A stretch of DNA of 64,000 nucleotides from Polaromonas sp. A23 (GTDB lineage: Bacteria > Pseudomonadota > Gammaproteobacteria > Burkholderiales > Burkholderiaceae_C). The notes beneath the pieces were generated by a model. The model had not been told where the DNA came from and did no database searches. It saw nothing but the letters and a program-made list of their open reading frames with translations. Location of the stretch: positions 157,361-221,360 of the forward strand of contig NZ_MUNO01000010.1 of the NCBI RefSeq assembly GCF_002001015.1, written 5' to 3'. The translations under genes and the position numbers were made by a program. Within the stretch, counting starts at the first letter, position 1. Each line of letters opens with the position of its first letter. Shown in pieces: positions 22,567 to 31,569 of this stretch.

Positions 22567-23610
22567 ATGGACATTACCCAACTGCTGGCTTTTAGCGTCA
22601 AGAACAAGGCGTCCGACTTGCACCTGTCCGCGGGTCTGCCGCCCATGATCCGGGTGCACGGGGATGTCCGGCGCATCAATGTCGACCCGCTGGACCACAA
22701 ACAGGTTCACGCCATGGTGTACGACATCATGAACGACACCCAGCGCAAGAACTACGAAGAGTTTCTCGAGATCGACTTCTCATTCGAGATCGACGGTCTG
22801 GCCCGCTTCCGCGTCAATGCCTTCAACCAGAACCGCGGCGCCGGTGCCGTGTTCCGGACCATCCCCTCGAAAATCCTGACGCTGGAGCAGCTCAATGCGC
22901 CGAAGATTTTCGGCGACCTGGCGATGAAACCGCGCGGCATGGTGCTGGTCACCGGCCCCACAGGCTCGGGCAAGTCCACCACGCTGGCCGCCATGGTCAA
23001 TTACCTGAACGAAACCGAGTACGGCCACATCCTGACGGTGGAAGACCCGATCGAGTTCGTGCACGAATCCAAGAAGTGCCTGATCAACCAGCGCGAGGTC
23101 GGCCCGCACACGCTGAGCTTCAGCGCCGCGCTCAAGTCTGCCCTGCGGGAAGATCCGGACGCCATCCTGGTCGGCGAAATGCGCGACCTGGAAACCATTC
23201 GCCTGGCCATGACTGCGGCAGAAACGGGCCACCTGGTGTTCGGCACGCTGCACACCTCGAGCGCTGCCAAAACCATCGACCGGATCATCGACGTGTTCCC
23301 CGCAGAGGAAAAGGACATGATCCGCGCGATGTTGTCCGAATCGCTGCAGGCAGTGATTTCGCAAACGCTGTGCAAAACCAAGGACGGCCAGGGCCGCGTC
23401 GCCGCGCACGAGATCATGCTGGGCACCAGCGCCATCCGCAATCTGATCCGCGAAGCCAAGGTAGCTCAGATGTATTCATCGATCCAGACCGGCAACAGCG
23501 TGGGCATGCAGACGCTGGACCAGAACCTGACCGATCTCGTCAAGCGCAACGTTATTTCCGCGGCCGAAGCACGCGGCAAGGCAAAAATCCCCGAGAACTT
23601 CCCGGGCTAG
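22567..23610 (+). CDS. pilT: Type IV pilus retraction ATPase PilT
   Basis: A 347-residue secretion-type ATPase, the usual PilT length. The N-terminal PAS-like domain starts MDITQLLAFSVKNKASDLHL, the Walker A is GPTGSGKSTT (K136), and an Asp box and a Walker B/His box (ILVGEMRDLETIRLA, GHLVFGTLHTSSA) follow. It powers pilus retraction for twitching motility and DNA uptake at the cytoplasmic face of the pilus machine. pilU follows after 68 bp and yggS lies divergently upstream, the standard proteobacterial arrangement. Confidence 0.97.
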   Translation: MDITQLLAFSVKNKASDLHLSAGLPPMIRVHGDVRRINVDPLDHKQVHAMVYDIMNDTQRKNYEEFLEIDFSFEIDGLARFRVNAFNQNRGAGAVFRTIPSKILTLEQLNAPKIFGDLAMKPRGMVLVTGPTGSGKSTTLAAMVNYLNETEYGHILTVEDPIEFVHESKKCLINQREVGPHTLSFSAALKSALREDPDAILVGEMRDLETIRLAMTAAETGHLVFGTLHTSSAAKTIDRIIDVFPAEEKDMIRAMLSESLQAVISQTLCKTKDGQGRVAAHEIMLGTSAIRNLIREAKVAQMYSSIQTGNSVGMQTLDQNLTDLVKRNVISAAEARGKAKIPENFPG

Positions 23611-23678
23611 TGGAAAAACTGAAGATCGGCGAAATGCTGTGCAGGCGCACGCTTGCAAAGTAGTCAATTGGAGAAAAC

Positions 23679-24815
23679 ATGGAACGCGACCAGGCCAGTA
23701 AATTCATCAATGACCTTCTCAAGCTGATGGTGGGGCGCAATGGCAGCGACCTGTTCATCACCGGTGATTTCCCGCCCGCGATGAAGGTGGACGGCAAGGT
23801 GACCAAGGTGTCGCCGCAGCCGCTGAACTCCGGCCACACGCTGGCGCTGGCCCGCGCCATCATGAACGACAAGCAGGCGGCAGAGTTCGAACGCACCAAG
23901 GAGTGCAACTTCGCCATTTCGCCGCCCGGTATAGGCCGCTTCCGCGTCAACGCCTTCATCCAGCAGGGCAAGGTTGGCATGGTGATGCGGGTGATTCCGG
24001 CCGTGCTGCCGACCATCGACGGTCTGGGTGTACCGCAGGTTCTCAAGGACGTGGTGATGTCCAAGCGCGGACTGTGCATCCTGGTGGGCGCTACCGGCTC
24101 GGGCAAGTCCACCACGCTGGCCGCCATGGTGGATTGGCGCAACGAAAACTCCTTCGGCCACATCATCACCATTGAAGACCCGGTGGAGTTTGTGCACCCG
24201 CACAAGAACTGCGTGATCACGCAACGCGAAGTGGGGCTGGACACCGACAGCTGGGAAGCCGCGCTGAAAAACACGCTGCGTCAGGCGCCCGACGTGATTT
24301 TGATGGGCGAAATCCGCGACCGCGAAACCATGGAACATGCCGTGGCCTTCGCCGAAACCGGCCACTTGTGCCTGGCTACGCTGCACGCCAACAGTGCCAA
24401 CCAAGCACTGGACCGCATCATCAACTTCTTCCCGGAAGAACGCCGTGCCCAGCTCCTGATGGACTTGTCGCTGAACATGAAGGCCATGATCTCGCAGCGG
24501 CTGGTGCCCAAGCAGGACAGCAAGGGACGGGTTGCCGCCGTCGAAGTGATGCTGAACACGCCGCTAATCTCCGACCTGATCTTCAAGGGCGAAGTCTCCG
24601 AGATCAAGGAGATCATGAAGAAAAGCCGCAACCTGGGCATGCAGACTTTCGACCAGGCGCTGTTCGACGCTTTCGAAAGCAACATGATCACCTACGAAGA
24701 CGCACTGCGCAACGCCGACTCGGTCAACGACCTGCGGCTGCAGATCAAGCTCAATTCCCAGCGCGCCAAGACGCAGGATCTTGCGGCCGGCACGGAACAC
24801 ATGTCTATTGTCTAG
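23679..24815 (+). CDS. pilU: PilT-dependent retraction ATPase PilU
   Basis: A 378-residue PilT paralogue. The Walker A is GATGSGKSTT (K143), with VILMGEIRDRETMEHAV and HLCLATLHANSANQAL as Walker B and His boxes. The N-terminus MERDQASKFINDLLKLMVGR and the position directly after pilT identify PilU. It assists PilT when retraction is under load. GGAG precedes the ATG. The gap between the genes (23611-23678) could still be crossed by one transcript. A short hairpin lies about 70 bp after the stop. Confidence 0.96.
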   Translation: MERDQASKFINDLLKLMVGRNGSDLFITGDFPPAMKVDGKVTKVSPQPLNSGHTLALARAIMNDKQAAEFERTKECNFAISPPGIGRFRVNAFIQQGKVGMVMRVIPAVLPTIDGLGVPQVLKDVVMSKRGLCILVGATGSGKSTTLAAMVDWRNENSFGHIITIEDPVEFVHPHKNCVITQREVGLDTDSWEAALKNTLRQAPDVILMGEIRDRETMEHAVAFAETGHLCLATLHANSANQALDRIINFFPEERRAQLLMDLSLNMKAMISQRLVPKQDSKGRVAAVEVMLNTPLISDLIFKGEVSEIKEIMKKSRNLGMQTFDQALFDAFESNMITYEDALRNADSVNDLRLQIKLNSQRAKTQDLAAGTEHMSIV

Positions 24816-24886
24816 GAGTCTGGGCGGTAGAAGGCGTCGAAGCGAAAAGCGGCCCCGGCGAGGACAGTTTTTGCCGGGTTTGCAGC

Positions 24887-24906
24887 CCCATAGCCGTAGC
24901 TATGGG
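24887..24906. repeat. Hairpin downstream of pilU
   Basis: CCCATAGC and GCTATGGG form a perfect 8-bp stem with a CGTA loop in the 161-bp gap between the convergent pilU and LysR genes. It is flanked by CCGGC...GCCGG pairs, so the region may fold as a larger 3'-end structure. No T-run follows directly. Confidence 0.45.
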
Positions 24907-24976
24907 ACAAAAAGCCGGTGAAAAATGGACCGCTGCGGTCGCTTTGCAGCCGACGTTCCTTCTGCCGCCCAGGCTC

Positions 24977-25921
24977 CTAGGCCGGAGCGCCGCCCTTCTT
25001 TGTGTCCCTGACAGGGGCTGCGTGGATAAAAGCGGCAAAGCAGGTTTGAAGGTAGTCCATGGTGGCACGAATCTTCGGGGCGCGGTGCCGCCCGGCCAGG
25101 ATAGCGGCGTAAATCTCGTACTCTCCCGGCACACCGTAACGCGCGAGCACGGATTTTAACCGACCCTCCTGAACCAGGTCCCACCCCACCACGTCATTGA
25201 TGCGCGCAATTCCGGCGCCGGCCAAGGCAAGGGAAACAACCGCTGCGCTGCTGTTCACGCATATCTGTCCGCGTACGTCCATTACAGTGCGCACGCCATC
25301 GACCAGAAAATCCCAGCGGTTATGGGCTGGAACGGCTGTGTTGCCGATCAGGCTATGCGATGCCAGATCGGCTGGCGTGCGGGGCGTGCCATGCTTTCTC
25401 AGGTAGTTGGGCGCGGCATACAAGGCGCGTCCGTGCCGCCCCAGTGAACGGGCGATCAGGGTGTCTGCAGGAGGAATGCCGGCGCGTACCGCAATGTCGA
25501 TGCCTTCATGCGCCATGCTGACCATGCGGTCGTCGATGTGCAGATTGATATGCAAGTCCGGATGCAGGGCCCGAAGCGCAGCAAAGCGGCTCGTCAACAC
25601 GTATTGCGCAAGCAACTGGCTCACGCTGATGTGAACCGTTCCGCTCACCGCCTTGCTCCGGCTTCCTAGGCTGGCCTGCAATTGGCGATGCTCCTCCACC
25701 ATGTGTTGGGCATATTCAAGGAAAACTTCGCCTTCGTCCGTCAGGGAGAGGTTGTGCGTGGTGCGGTGCGCCAGGCGCAGATCACACGCCTCTTCGATCC
25801 GGGACAGCGCCCTGGACACATGGCTCGCCGCCACATTTCTCTGCCGCGCCACGGCAGAGAGCGACTGCAAAGCGGCAATCTGGACAAACAGGGCAAAGTC
25901 ATCAAGGCTGAGGTTTTTCAT
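24977..25921 (-). CDS. LysR-family regulator
   Basis: A 314-residue LysR protein. The HTH covers about residues 5-60 (FALFVQIAALQSLSAVARQR) and the effector domain contains GTVHISVSQLLAQYVLTSRF and the CrgA/DsdC-like LYAAPNYLRKHGTP and SAAVVSLALAGAGIARINDV. ATG 25921 begins the conserved MKNLSLDDF; a TTG seven codons upstream is less likely. It is divergent from the tautomerase-dehydrogenase pair across 121 bp and probably controls it. The effector is unknown. Confidence 0.85.
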   Translation of the reverse strand: MKNLSLDDFALFVQIAALQSLSAVARQRNVAASHVSRALSRIEEACDLRLAHRTTHNLSLTDEGEVFLEYAQHMVEEHRQLQASLGSRSKAVSGTVHISVSQLLAQYVLTSRFAALRALHPDLHINLHIDDRMVSMAHEGIDIAVRAGIPPADTLIARSLGRHGRALYAAPNYLRKHGTPRTPADLASHSLIGNTAVPAHNRWDFLVDGVRTVMDVRGQICVNSSAAVVSLALAGAGIARINDVVGWDLVQEGRLKSVLARYGVPGEYEIYAAILAGRHRAPKIRATMDYLQTCFAAFIHAAPVRDTKKGGAPA

Positions 25922-26042
25922 GCTTGTGTATTTTGAGCACAAGCATCGTGCAGGGCAAGGGGTGTCCGAAACAAGTCATTTGCAGCACATTGGAAAGGCG
26001 CGCAACCTGCCGTTTGTCTTCACCCCCATCAAGGAGTTTTAT

Positions 26043-26426
26043 ATGCCCCTCGTTCGCATCAGCTTGCCCCAAACCACCCCTTCGGCCGAAGTGGCTACAG
26101 TGTCCGACACCATCCATCGTGCCATGGTCGACACCTTCAATGTGCCTGAGCTTGACCGGTTCCAGGTCATTCATCGCCACGGTCATGAAGAGCTGGTTTG
26201 CACGCCCGAATACCTGGGCGTCAGCCACTCGGGGCCTGTCGTTTTTGTACAGATCACCTGTGCGCCTGGCCGCAGCCTCGAAATGAAAAAAGCACTGTTT
26301 GCCAGGGTCGCCTCGGATATTTCCCGAGTCAGTTCCTTTTCAGCTGCCGACGTGATAATTAACCTCGTGGAATCCAGCCGGGAGAACTGGTCTTTCGGCT
26401 TGGGAATCGCTCAATACAGTCAATGA
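26043..26426 (+). CDS. Tautomerase-family enzyme (4-oxalocrotonate tautomerase superfamily)
   Basis: A 127-residue protein that begins MPLVRISLP. After removal of Met the N-terminal proline is the catalytic base of this superfamily. The length (about 125) and the motif ELDRFQVIHRH fit the long YusQ-like tautomerases rather than the 62-residue 4-OT. AAGGAG lies 8 bases upstream. The gene is divergent from a LysR gene and 79 bp before an oxidoreductase on the same strand, suggesting a small catabolic unit for a keto or enol acid. The substrate is unknown. Confidence 0.82.
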   Translation: MPLVRISLPQTTPSAEVATVSDTIHRAMVDTFNVPELDRFQVIHRHGHEELVCTPEYLGVSHSGPVVFVQITCAPGRSLEMKKALFARVASDISRVSSFSAADVIINLVESSRENWSFGLGIAQYSQ

Positions 26427-26505
26427 AGCCAGCCCGATTGCGAAGTGACCTGCTTCCCGGACTGCTGCGCTCACTCTGACGCCAATAGCATTAAAGGTAT
26501 CACCC

Positions 26506-27420
26506 ATGTCATCGATCGTCCCCAAAACCTATGAATCCGTTCCCTCCCGCAAAGTGGCCTTTCTCGGCCTCGGCGTCATGGGCTATCCGATGGCCGGGCA
26601 TCTTGCCCTGGCGGGCCACGAAGTCACGGTCTACAACCGGACCGCTTCCAAATCGATAGCGTGGTGCGCTGAATTTGCAAAGGGTAAAGGGGCAAAACAT
26701 GCGCCAACGCCACGTGAAGCGGCGCAAGGAGCCGACATCGTATTTTGCTGCGTTGGCAATGACGACGACCTGCGCGGAGTCACGCAAGGCAACGACGGGG
26801 CCTTTGCCGGCATGCAGCCGGGCGCCGTCTTTGTGGACCACACCACAGCTTCAGCCGATGTGGCGCGCGAACTGTACGCCGCCGCAAAGGCACTGAAGCT
26901 GCAGTTTGTGGATGCCCCGGTCTCGGGCGGTCAGGCCGGCGCGCAAAACGGCATGCTGACTGTGATGTGCGGGGGAGACTCTGCCGCTTTCGACGCCGTC
27001 AAGCTGGCCGGCATGGCGTTTTCCAAAGCTTTCACGCTGATGGGTGCCAGCGGCGCGGGGCAATTGACCAAGATGGTCAACCAGATCTGCATCGCCGGGC
27101 TGGTTCAGGGCCTGAGCGAAGCTGTCGCCTTCGGCCAGAAGGCCGGGCTGGACATGAACCAGGTGCTGGAGGTGATCGGCAAGGGGGCCGCCCAAAGCTG
27201 GCAGCTCGACAACCGCGGCAAGACCATGGTCGCAGACAAGTTTGACTTTGGTTTTGCCGTGGACTGGATGCGCAAGGATCTCGGCCTGGTGCTTGACGAA
27301 GCCAAAGCCAACGGGGCTCGGCTGCCCGTCACGGCGCTGGTGGACCAGTTCTATGCCGATGTCCAGGCCATGGGCGGCCAGCGCTGGGACACTTCCAGCC
27401 TGATCAGGCGCCTGAAGTAG
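26506..27420 (+). CDS. NAD(P)-dependent 3-hydroxyisobutyrate dehydrogenase-family oxidoreductase
   Basis: A 304-residue beta-hydroxyacid dehydrogenase. The Rossmann motif is FLGLGVMGYPMAGHL (about residue 20), the substrate loop DAPVSGGQAGAQNG, and the catalytic lysine lies in GQLTKMVNQ. Members oxidise 3-hydroxyisobutyrate, tartronate semialdehyde, D-threonine or related beta-hydroxyacids; which one applies here is not decided. It probably forms an operon with the tautomerase. The TAG stop is directly followed by a family 2 repeat starting AGCCCCCACG. Confidence 0.88.
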   Translation: MSSIVPKTYESVPSRKVAFLGLGVMGYPMAGHLALAGHEVTVYNRTASKSIAWCAEFAKGKGAKHAPTPREAAQGADIVFCCVGNDDDLRGVTQGNDGAFAGMQPGAVFVDHTTASADVARELYAAAKALKLQFVDAPVSGGQAGAQNGMLTVMCGGDSAAFDAVKLAGMAFSKAFTLMGASGAGQLTKMVNQICIAGLVQGLSEAVAFGQKAGLDMNQVLEVIGKGAAQSWQLDNRGKTMVADKFDFGFAVDWMRKDLGLVLDEAKANGARLPVTALVDQFYADVQAMGGQRWDTSSLIRRLK

Positions 27421-27510
27421 AGCCCCCACGGTCGCTCACTGCGTGTAGTTCCCGAGGCCTTGCAGGCAGCTTTGGAGCCGCAGGCTCCAGCCCTTCGGGG
27501 CCGCTGCTTG
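27421..27510 (+). repeat. GC-rich interspersed repeat family 2, copy C (diverged)
   Basis: AGCCCCCACG and CACTGCGTGTAG match copies A and B. The later part differs (CCCGAGGCC, then GGAGCCGCAGGCTCC hairpin, CTTCGGGGCCGCTGCT). It starts immediately after the TAG of the dehydrogenase gene, with dolP convergent beyond it. Confidence 0.65.
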
Positions 27511-27530
27511 ATTGAAGAGCTCTACGTTCG

Positions 27531-28208
27531 CTATCTTGGCGCGGCTTCAGCCGGCGCGGGCTTGGGCTGGGTCAGCAACAGGCTGCGCATCTCGTCTTCG
27601 CTGATGATCTCGAGAATGCGCACCACCTTCTGGACGCCACGGGCACCACGCACGATCTCTGTGGCGCGATCGGCTTCACGCTGCGTCACGCGGCCCATCA
27701 GGTAGACCGTGCCGCGCTCGGTGACCACCTTGAAGGAGTTGGCATACAGGTCCTTGGCATCAACAAACATCGCCTTGACCTGACCGGTGATCAGGACGTC
27801 AGAAGTCCGCTGGACAAGCGAGGGGCTGTTGATGATGGCCAGCTCGTTGACCACCGAGGCCACGTTTTCCACCCGCGAAACCACCTGCTCGACAAGTTTT
27901 TTGTCCTGCTCGTTCAGAACTTCGCCGGTCAACAGCACCTGCCGGTTGTAGCTGGTGACGCTTACCCTGGCGCGACTGCCGACATTGTCCCGCAGGCGGC
28001 TCATGGCACGCAGTTCAATACCTTCGTCTTCGAGTTGCGCACCCGAGGTCCGACGATCAGTGGCCACCAGCGCCCCGCCGGCAATCGCCCCGCCGGCCAG
28101 AAGCGGAAAGCAGCCCGTCAGGCTGGTGCCCAGAACCGCCGCTGCGCAGGTAGCCAGCATCATGCGTCCAAATATTGCGGTCAACCCGCGGTTTGCCTTG
28201 ACTGTCAT
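27531..28208 (-). CDS. BON-domain outer-membrane lipoprotein (DolP/YraP-like)
   Basis: A 225-residue lipoprotein with the lipobox SLTGC (Cys33) and two BON domains: DNVGSRARVSVTSYNRQVLL to about 120, and QVKAMFVDAKDLYANSFKVV to about 200. This matches DolP (YraP), which supports outer-membrane integrity. The C-terminus is Pro/Ala-rich. The gene starts one base after the diaA stop, and the order rsmI / yraN-diaA-dolP is the conserved one, which supports the assignment. The N-terminal signal is long, so the start could lie at Met16 (28163). Confidence 0.9.
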   Translation of the reverse strand: MTVKANRGLTAIFGRMMLATCAAAVLGTSLTGCFPLLAGGAIAGGALVATDRRTSGAQLEDEGIELRAMSRLRDNVGSRARVSVTSYNRQVLLTGEVLNEQDKKLVEQVVSRVENVASVVNELAIINSPSLVQRTSDVLITGQVKAMFVDAKDLYANSFKVVTERGTVYLMGRVTQREADRATEIVRGARGVQKVVRILEIISEDEMRSLLLTQPKPAPAEAAPR

Positions 28209-28805
28209 CTAAGTATTCTCCTGATCACCAAGTAACTGGGCATCCACGCCATCACAAATACAGTGAAGGGCCAGCAGATGAACTTCCTGGATACGCGCCG
28301 TACGGTCATGCGGCACGCAGATATGCACGTCGGTCTCGCGCAGCGCTGCTGCCATTTTTCCGCCGCTCTTGCCGGTCAATGCCACCACGGTCATCTCGCG
28401 CTCATGCGCTGCTTCGATGGCGGCAAGTACGTTGGCTGAATTACCGCTGGTACTCAGCGCAAGCAACACATCTCCGGCGCCACCGAGTGCGCGTACCTGC
28501 TTGGAGAAGATCACGCTGAAATCGTAGTCGTTGGCAATCGCGGTAAGGATGGAGCTGTCGGTGGTGAGCGCGATGGCGCCCAACTCGGGCCGCTCGCGCT
28601 CAAAGCGCCCGACAAACTCCGCCGCGAAATGCTGGGCATCGGCAGCCGAGCCGCCGTTGCCGCAAGCCAGCACTTTGCCGCCGCTGGTCACGCTGGCCAG
28701 AATGGCCTGGACGGCAGCGGCAATGGGCTTGGACAAGGCTTGCGCCGCCTGGTATTTCAGGTCGGCGCTGTCGATGAAGTGTTGTTCAATGCGTTGTTCA
28801 AGCAT
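28209..28805 (-). CDS. SIS-domain protein, DiaA / phosphoheptose-isomerase-like
   Basis: A 198-residue single SIS domain with [20 protein letters not shown] (residue about 48) and [15 protein letters not shown]. It is homologous to both GmhA (sedoheptulose-7-phosphate isomerase, LPS core) and DiaA (binds DnaA and times replication initiation). Its place between yraN and the BON lipoprotein matches diaA in E. coli, so DiaA is preferred, although many Burkholderiales annotations call it phosphoheptose isomerase. It is directly adjacent to dolP, with no gap. Confidence 0.88.
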   Translation of the reverse strand: MLEQRIEQHFIDSADLKYQAAQALSKPIAAAVQAILASVTSGGKVLACGNGGSAADAQHFAAEFVGRFERERPELGAIALTTDSSILTAIANDYDFSVIFSKQVRALGGAGDVLLALSTSGNSANVLAAIEAAHEREMTVVALTGKSGGKMAAALRETDVHICVPHDRTARIQEVHLLALHCICDGVDAQLLGDQENT

Positions 28806-28916
28806 GGGCTAATGATACCGGGTGAAATTTTCGATTTTTGCTCCGCGCTCCGCCTCAGACGGCCGGGCGCAATGCATGGTTACAAAATGGGGATGAAACC
28901 GCGGCCCACAAGCGGT

Positions 28917-29363
28917 TCAGTCTGCATCAAAGGCTCCCCGCAACCATTCAATCGCCACGGCCTCATCCAACTGACCTTGCACCGTGACCACGTCGAAACG
29001 GCAGGGAGGAAGGGTGGCAAACCGCATCAGATAGTGACGGGCGGCAAAGATGATCCGGCGCTGCTTGACCTCACTGACGCTGGCCGCCGCGCCGCCATGT
29101 CCGGTGCCCTTGCGCTGGCGCACTTCAACAAACACCAGGGTGCCATCGGGTGATTGCATGATGAGATCCACCTCGCCACCCCCACGGCCTGGTGTCCGAT
29201 AATTGGCCTCGACCCGTTTCAACCCCGCTCGGACCAGGTGGTCCGACGCCAAAGCTTCGGCGGCATCGCCCAGGCGCTTGGTGGTAATCTGGCCGGGCGG
29301 CGCGGTAGCTGGAGAAGCCGCACTGCCGGGCACTTTTGCAACCTGTTTCCTGGAAAACCACAT
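28917..29363 (-). CDS. YraN / UPF0102 family endonuclease-like protein
   Basis: A 148-residue protein of the YraN family, which has a restriction-endonuclease-like fold. Visible motifs are KRLGDAAEALASDHLVRAG, NYRTPGRGGGEVDLIMQ and VFVEVRQRKG; the E-V-D-L and V-E-V-R positions correspond to the predicted active site. The function is unproven. The ATG at 29363 begins MWFSRKQ. The gene is divergent from rsmI, with start codons possibly sharing the same base. The N-terminal 45 residues are Ala/Pro-rich and may be disordered. Confidence 0.88.
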   Translation of the reverse strand: MWFSRKQVAKVPGSAASPATAPPGQITTKRLGDAAEALASDHLVRAGLKRVEANYRTPGRGGGEVDLIMQSPDGTLVFVEVRQRKGTGHGGAAASVSEVKQRRIIFAARHYLMRFATLPPCRFDVVTVQGQLDEAVAIEWLRGAFDAD

Positions 29364-30253
29364 TGAACGCTTCCTTTGACCTGGCACTCCCCGCTGCGCG
29401 CGCAGCGGCAGGCATGCAGCATTATCCCGAAGCGGCACTGTATGTGGTGGCCACGCCGATTGGCAACCTGTCGGACATCACCCTGCGCGCGCTGCATGTG
29501 CTGCAGCTGGTACATGCCATCGCTTGTGAAGACACCCGCCATACCCAGACCATGCTGCGCCAGTACGGCATCGACAAGCCCCTGCTCGCCGTGCATGAAC
29601 ACAACGAGGAAGAAGCGGCGCTGCTTGTGATTGAACGGCTGCGGCGCGGCGAACGGGTTGCTTATGTCAGCGACGCCGGTACGCCCGCGGTCAGCGACCC
29701 CGGCGCACGGCTGGTGGCCGCCGTACGGGCAGCGGGACTTGCCATCCTGCCCCTTCCAGGGGCCAGCAGCGTGACCACAGCAATGAGCGTGGCCGGTATC
29801 AGCGGCGGCGCGGGTTTTGTTTTTGCCGGCTTTCTACCCTCCAAAGCGTTGGAGCGCGACCAGGCGGTACTGTTGCTGTTGGCTGATCCCCGGGCAACGG
29901 TGATTCTGGAGGCACCGCACCGCATAGAGGCATTGGCACGTGCGATGGTCCCCCTGGGCCGCCGGCTGGTGACTGTAGGCCGTGAACTGACGAAACAGTT
30001 TGAAGAAATCGTCACCGTTGCTGCCGAGGACCTGAGTGCCTGGCTCGCCGCCGGAAGCCAACGTACACGCGGCGAGTTTGCGCTGGTGCTGCATCCGGGC
30101 GAAGAAGCGCAAACCGGGAATGACGGCAACCGTGTATTGCAGTTGCTGCTGGCTGAGTTGCCATTGAAAACTGCTGTGAAACTCGCTGCGGAAATTACCA
30201 GCGCTCCGCGCAACGAGTTGTATGAAGCCGCTCTTCAGCTTAAGAAGAACTGA
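29363..30253 (+). CDS. rsmI: 16S rRNA (cytidine1402-2'-O)-methyltransferase
   Basis: A tetrapyrrole-methylase-fold SAM enzyme that 2'-O-methylates C1402 in the decoding centre. The motifs LYVVATPIGNLSDITLRAL, ACEDTRHTQTMLRQYGIDKP and VSDAGTPAVSDPGARLV are diagnostic. The start is uncertain: TTG at 29363 gives a family-like leader (NASFDLALPAARAAAGMQHY), while ATG at 29414 gives a shorter 279-residue protein. TTG is listed because related proteins carry such a leader, as I recall. The gene is divergent from yraN. Confidence 0.93.
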   Translation: MNASFDLALPAARAAAGMQHYPEAALYVVATPIGNLSDITLRALHVLQLVHAIACEDTRHTQTMLRQYGIDKPLLAVHEHNEEEAALLVIERLRRGERVAYVSDAGTPAVSDPGARLVAAVRAAGLAILPLPGASSVTTAMSVAGISGGAGFVFAGFLPSKALERDQAVLLLLADPRATVILEAPHRIEALARAMVPLGRRLVTVGRELTKQFEEIVTVAAEDLSAWLAAGSQRTRGEFALVLHPGEEAQTGNDGNRVLQLLLAELPLKTAVKLAAEITSAPRNELYEAALQLKKN

Positions 30254-30274
30254 CCCGGTGACCCGGCCACTGAA

Positions 30275-30766
30275 TTAGATTCGCTCGTCCCGCTCCCCCC
30301 GGAACTCCATCCCGGGGTGCGCTTTTTGAACCACCTGGTTGGCGTCCAGGTAGACCCAGTAAAACATATCCTGCACGTCCCGCCACCGATAGGTCAGGAT
30401 GTCGCCTTTCCACAAGGCCACATGATCAATGGAGGCGGGTCGCCCAAATTCGCGAAGCACATCGTCGCGGGTCCACTTTCCCGGCTCGATACGCTCAAAG
30501 TCGCGGGCATTGAGAACCTGCCGCGCGCGCAGCACCTTGCCCGAAGCATCCAGGTCCACCATGAAGGCAAACTGGCCCACAGGCTGCCCCGAGTATTGCA
30601 GGCGTGATCCGGAATCAAGCGCCACCACCGCGCCGGGCTGGCCCAGCCGAGAGACGACTTCTTCGCGCGACATACCCGGAGTTACGGAGCTAAAAGGTCG
30701 CAAGGCACATCCGCCGAACCAGAACAATGTGGCCAACAAGAGAAGAAAAGTTTTGTGTAGACGCAT
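30275..30766 (-). CDS. BamE/SmpA-OmlA-like outer-membrane lipoprotein
   Basis: A 163-residue lipoprotein with lipobox FGGC (Cys20) and the SmpA/OmlA motif VTPGMSREEVVSRLGQPG near the N-terminus, seen again as WTRDDVLREFGRPAS further on. There are thus two tandem BamE-like halves, whereas BamE itself has one and about 110 residues. It is likely attached to the outer membrane; a role in the Bam complex is not implied. It is convergent with rsmI, with 21 bp between the stop codons, and divergent from the methyltransferase gene. Confidence 0.8.
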   Translation of the reverse strand: MRLHKTFLLLLATLFWFGGCALRPFSSVTPGMSREEVVSRLGQPGAVVALDSGSRLQYSGQPVGQFAFMVDLDASGKVLRARQVLNARDFERIEPGKWTRDDVLREFGRPASIDHVALWKGDILTYRWRDVQDMFYWVYLDANQVVQKAHPGMEFRGERDERI

Positions 30767-30877
30767 GGCAACTCCTTGTATCGATCTTCAGTTTCCAGTG
30801 ATGGTATACCGTCAGGCAACCCTCGTTGGACAACTGTTTGCCGCTACAGTTCCGGTGCGGCGACAATCGGATTCCCC

Positions 30878-31483
30878 ATGGACAAACCCTATGCCCCGGC
30901 CACCGATAGAAATCGGGATCCCATCCTGAAAATCCTGCGCAGCCATTTTGCAGACAGACGCTCGGTGCTGGAGATCGGCAGCGGGACCGGCCAGCATGCC
31001 GTGTACTTTGCCGCCGCCTTGCGGTGGCTGAACTGGCAAACCTCCGACGTGCCTGCCAATCTGCCGGGCATACGGCTCTGGCTGGAAGAGGCCGCTCTTC
31101 CAAACACACCGGCACCGATTTCGCTGGATGTGTGCCTGCCTTGGCCAACCATCGAATTTGACGCCGTCTTCACAGCCAACACGCTGCACATCATGGGTTG
31201 GGAAGAGGTAAAAGGCCTGTTTGCGGCATTAAATCGGCAAATGCAAGCAGGTGGACTGCTCACGGTCTATGGCCCGTTCAACTATGACGGCCGTTTCACC
31301 AGCGAGAGCAATGCGAAGTTTGACGCGATGCTGCGCGCTGGCAACCCGGCCAGCGGACTGCGTGACTTTGCGGCGGTGAACGACCTCGCGACAAAGGCCG
31401 GTTTGCACTTGCTGGAGGATTGCGCCATGCCGGCGAACAATCGCTGCATCACCTGGCAGCGAGCAGCAACGACCCCGGGTTGA
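30878..31483 (+). CDS. DUF938 family SAM-dependent methyltransferase-like protein
   Basis: A 201-residue class I methyltransferase fold. The SAM-binding motif I is VLEIGSGTGQHAVYFAAAL, with DAVFTANTLHIMGWEEV as motif post-II/IV and GGLLTVYGPFNYDGRFTSES characteristic of DUF938. The substrate is unknown. ATG 30878 fits the family start (MDKPYAPATDRNRDPIL). The open frame upstream is not conserved. It is followed by 86 bp without features and the convergent eptA gene. Confidence 0.87.
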   Translation: MDKPYAPATDRNRDPILKILRSHFADRRSVLEIGSGTGQHAVYFAAALRWLNWQTSDVPANLPGIRLWLEEAALPNTPAPISLDVCLPWPTIEFDAVFTANTLHIMGWEEVKGLFAALNRQMQAGGLLTVYGPFNYDGRFTSESNAKFDAMLRAGNPASGLRDFAAVNDLATKAGLHLLEDCAMPANNRCITWQRAATTPG

Positions 31484-31569
31484 AGGGCCACGACGTCAAT
31501 CGCGACGGCGCGGGCGATGCGACTCATCCCGGCGTAAAGCTTTTGCAGATACCAGAAAATTTCCATGCT

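Noticed and set aside
24816..24976. Rho-independent terminator after pilU
   Set aside because: A perfect 8-bp stem exists (24887-24906) but there is no T-run on either strand directly after it, so it is listed only as a hairpin.
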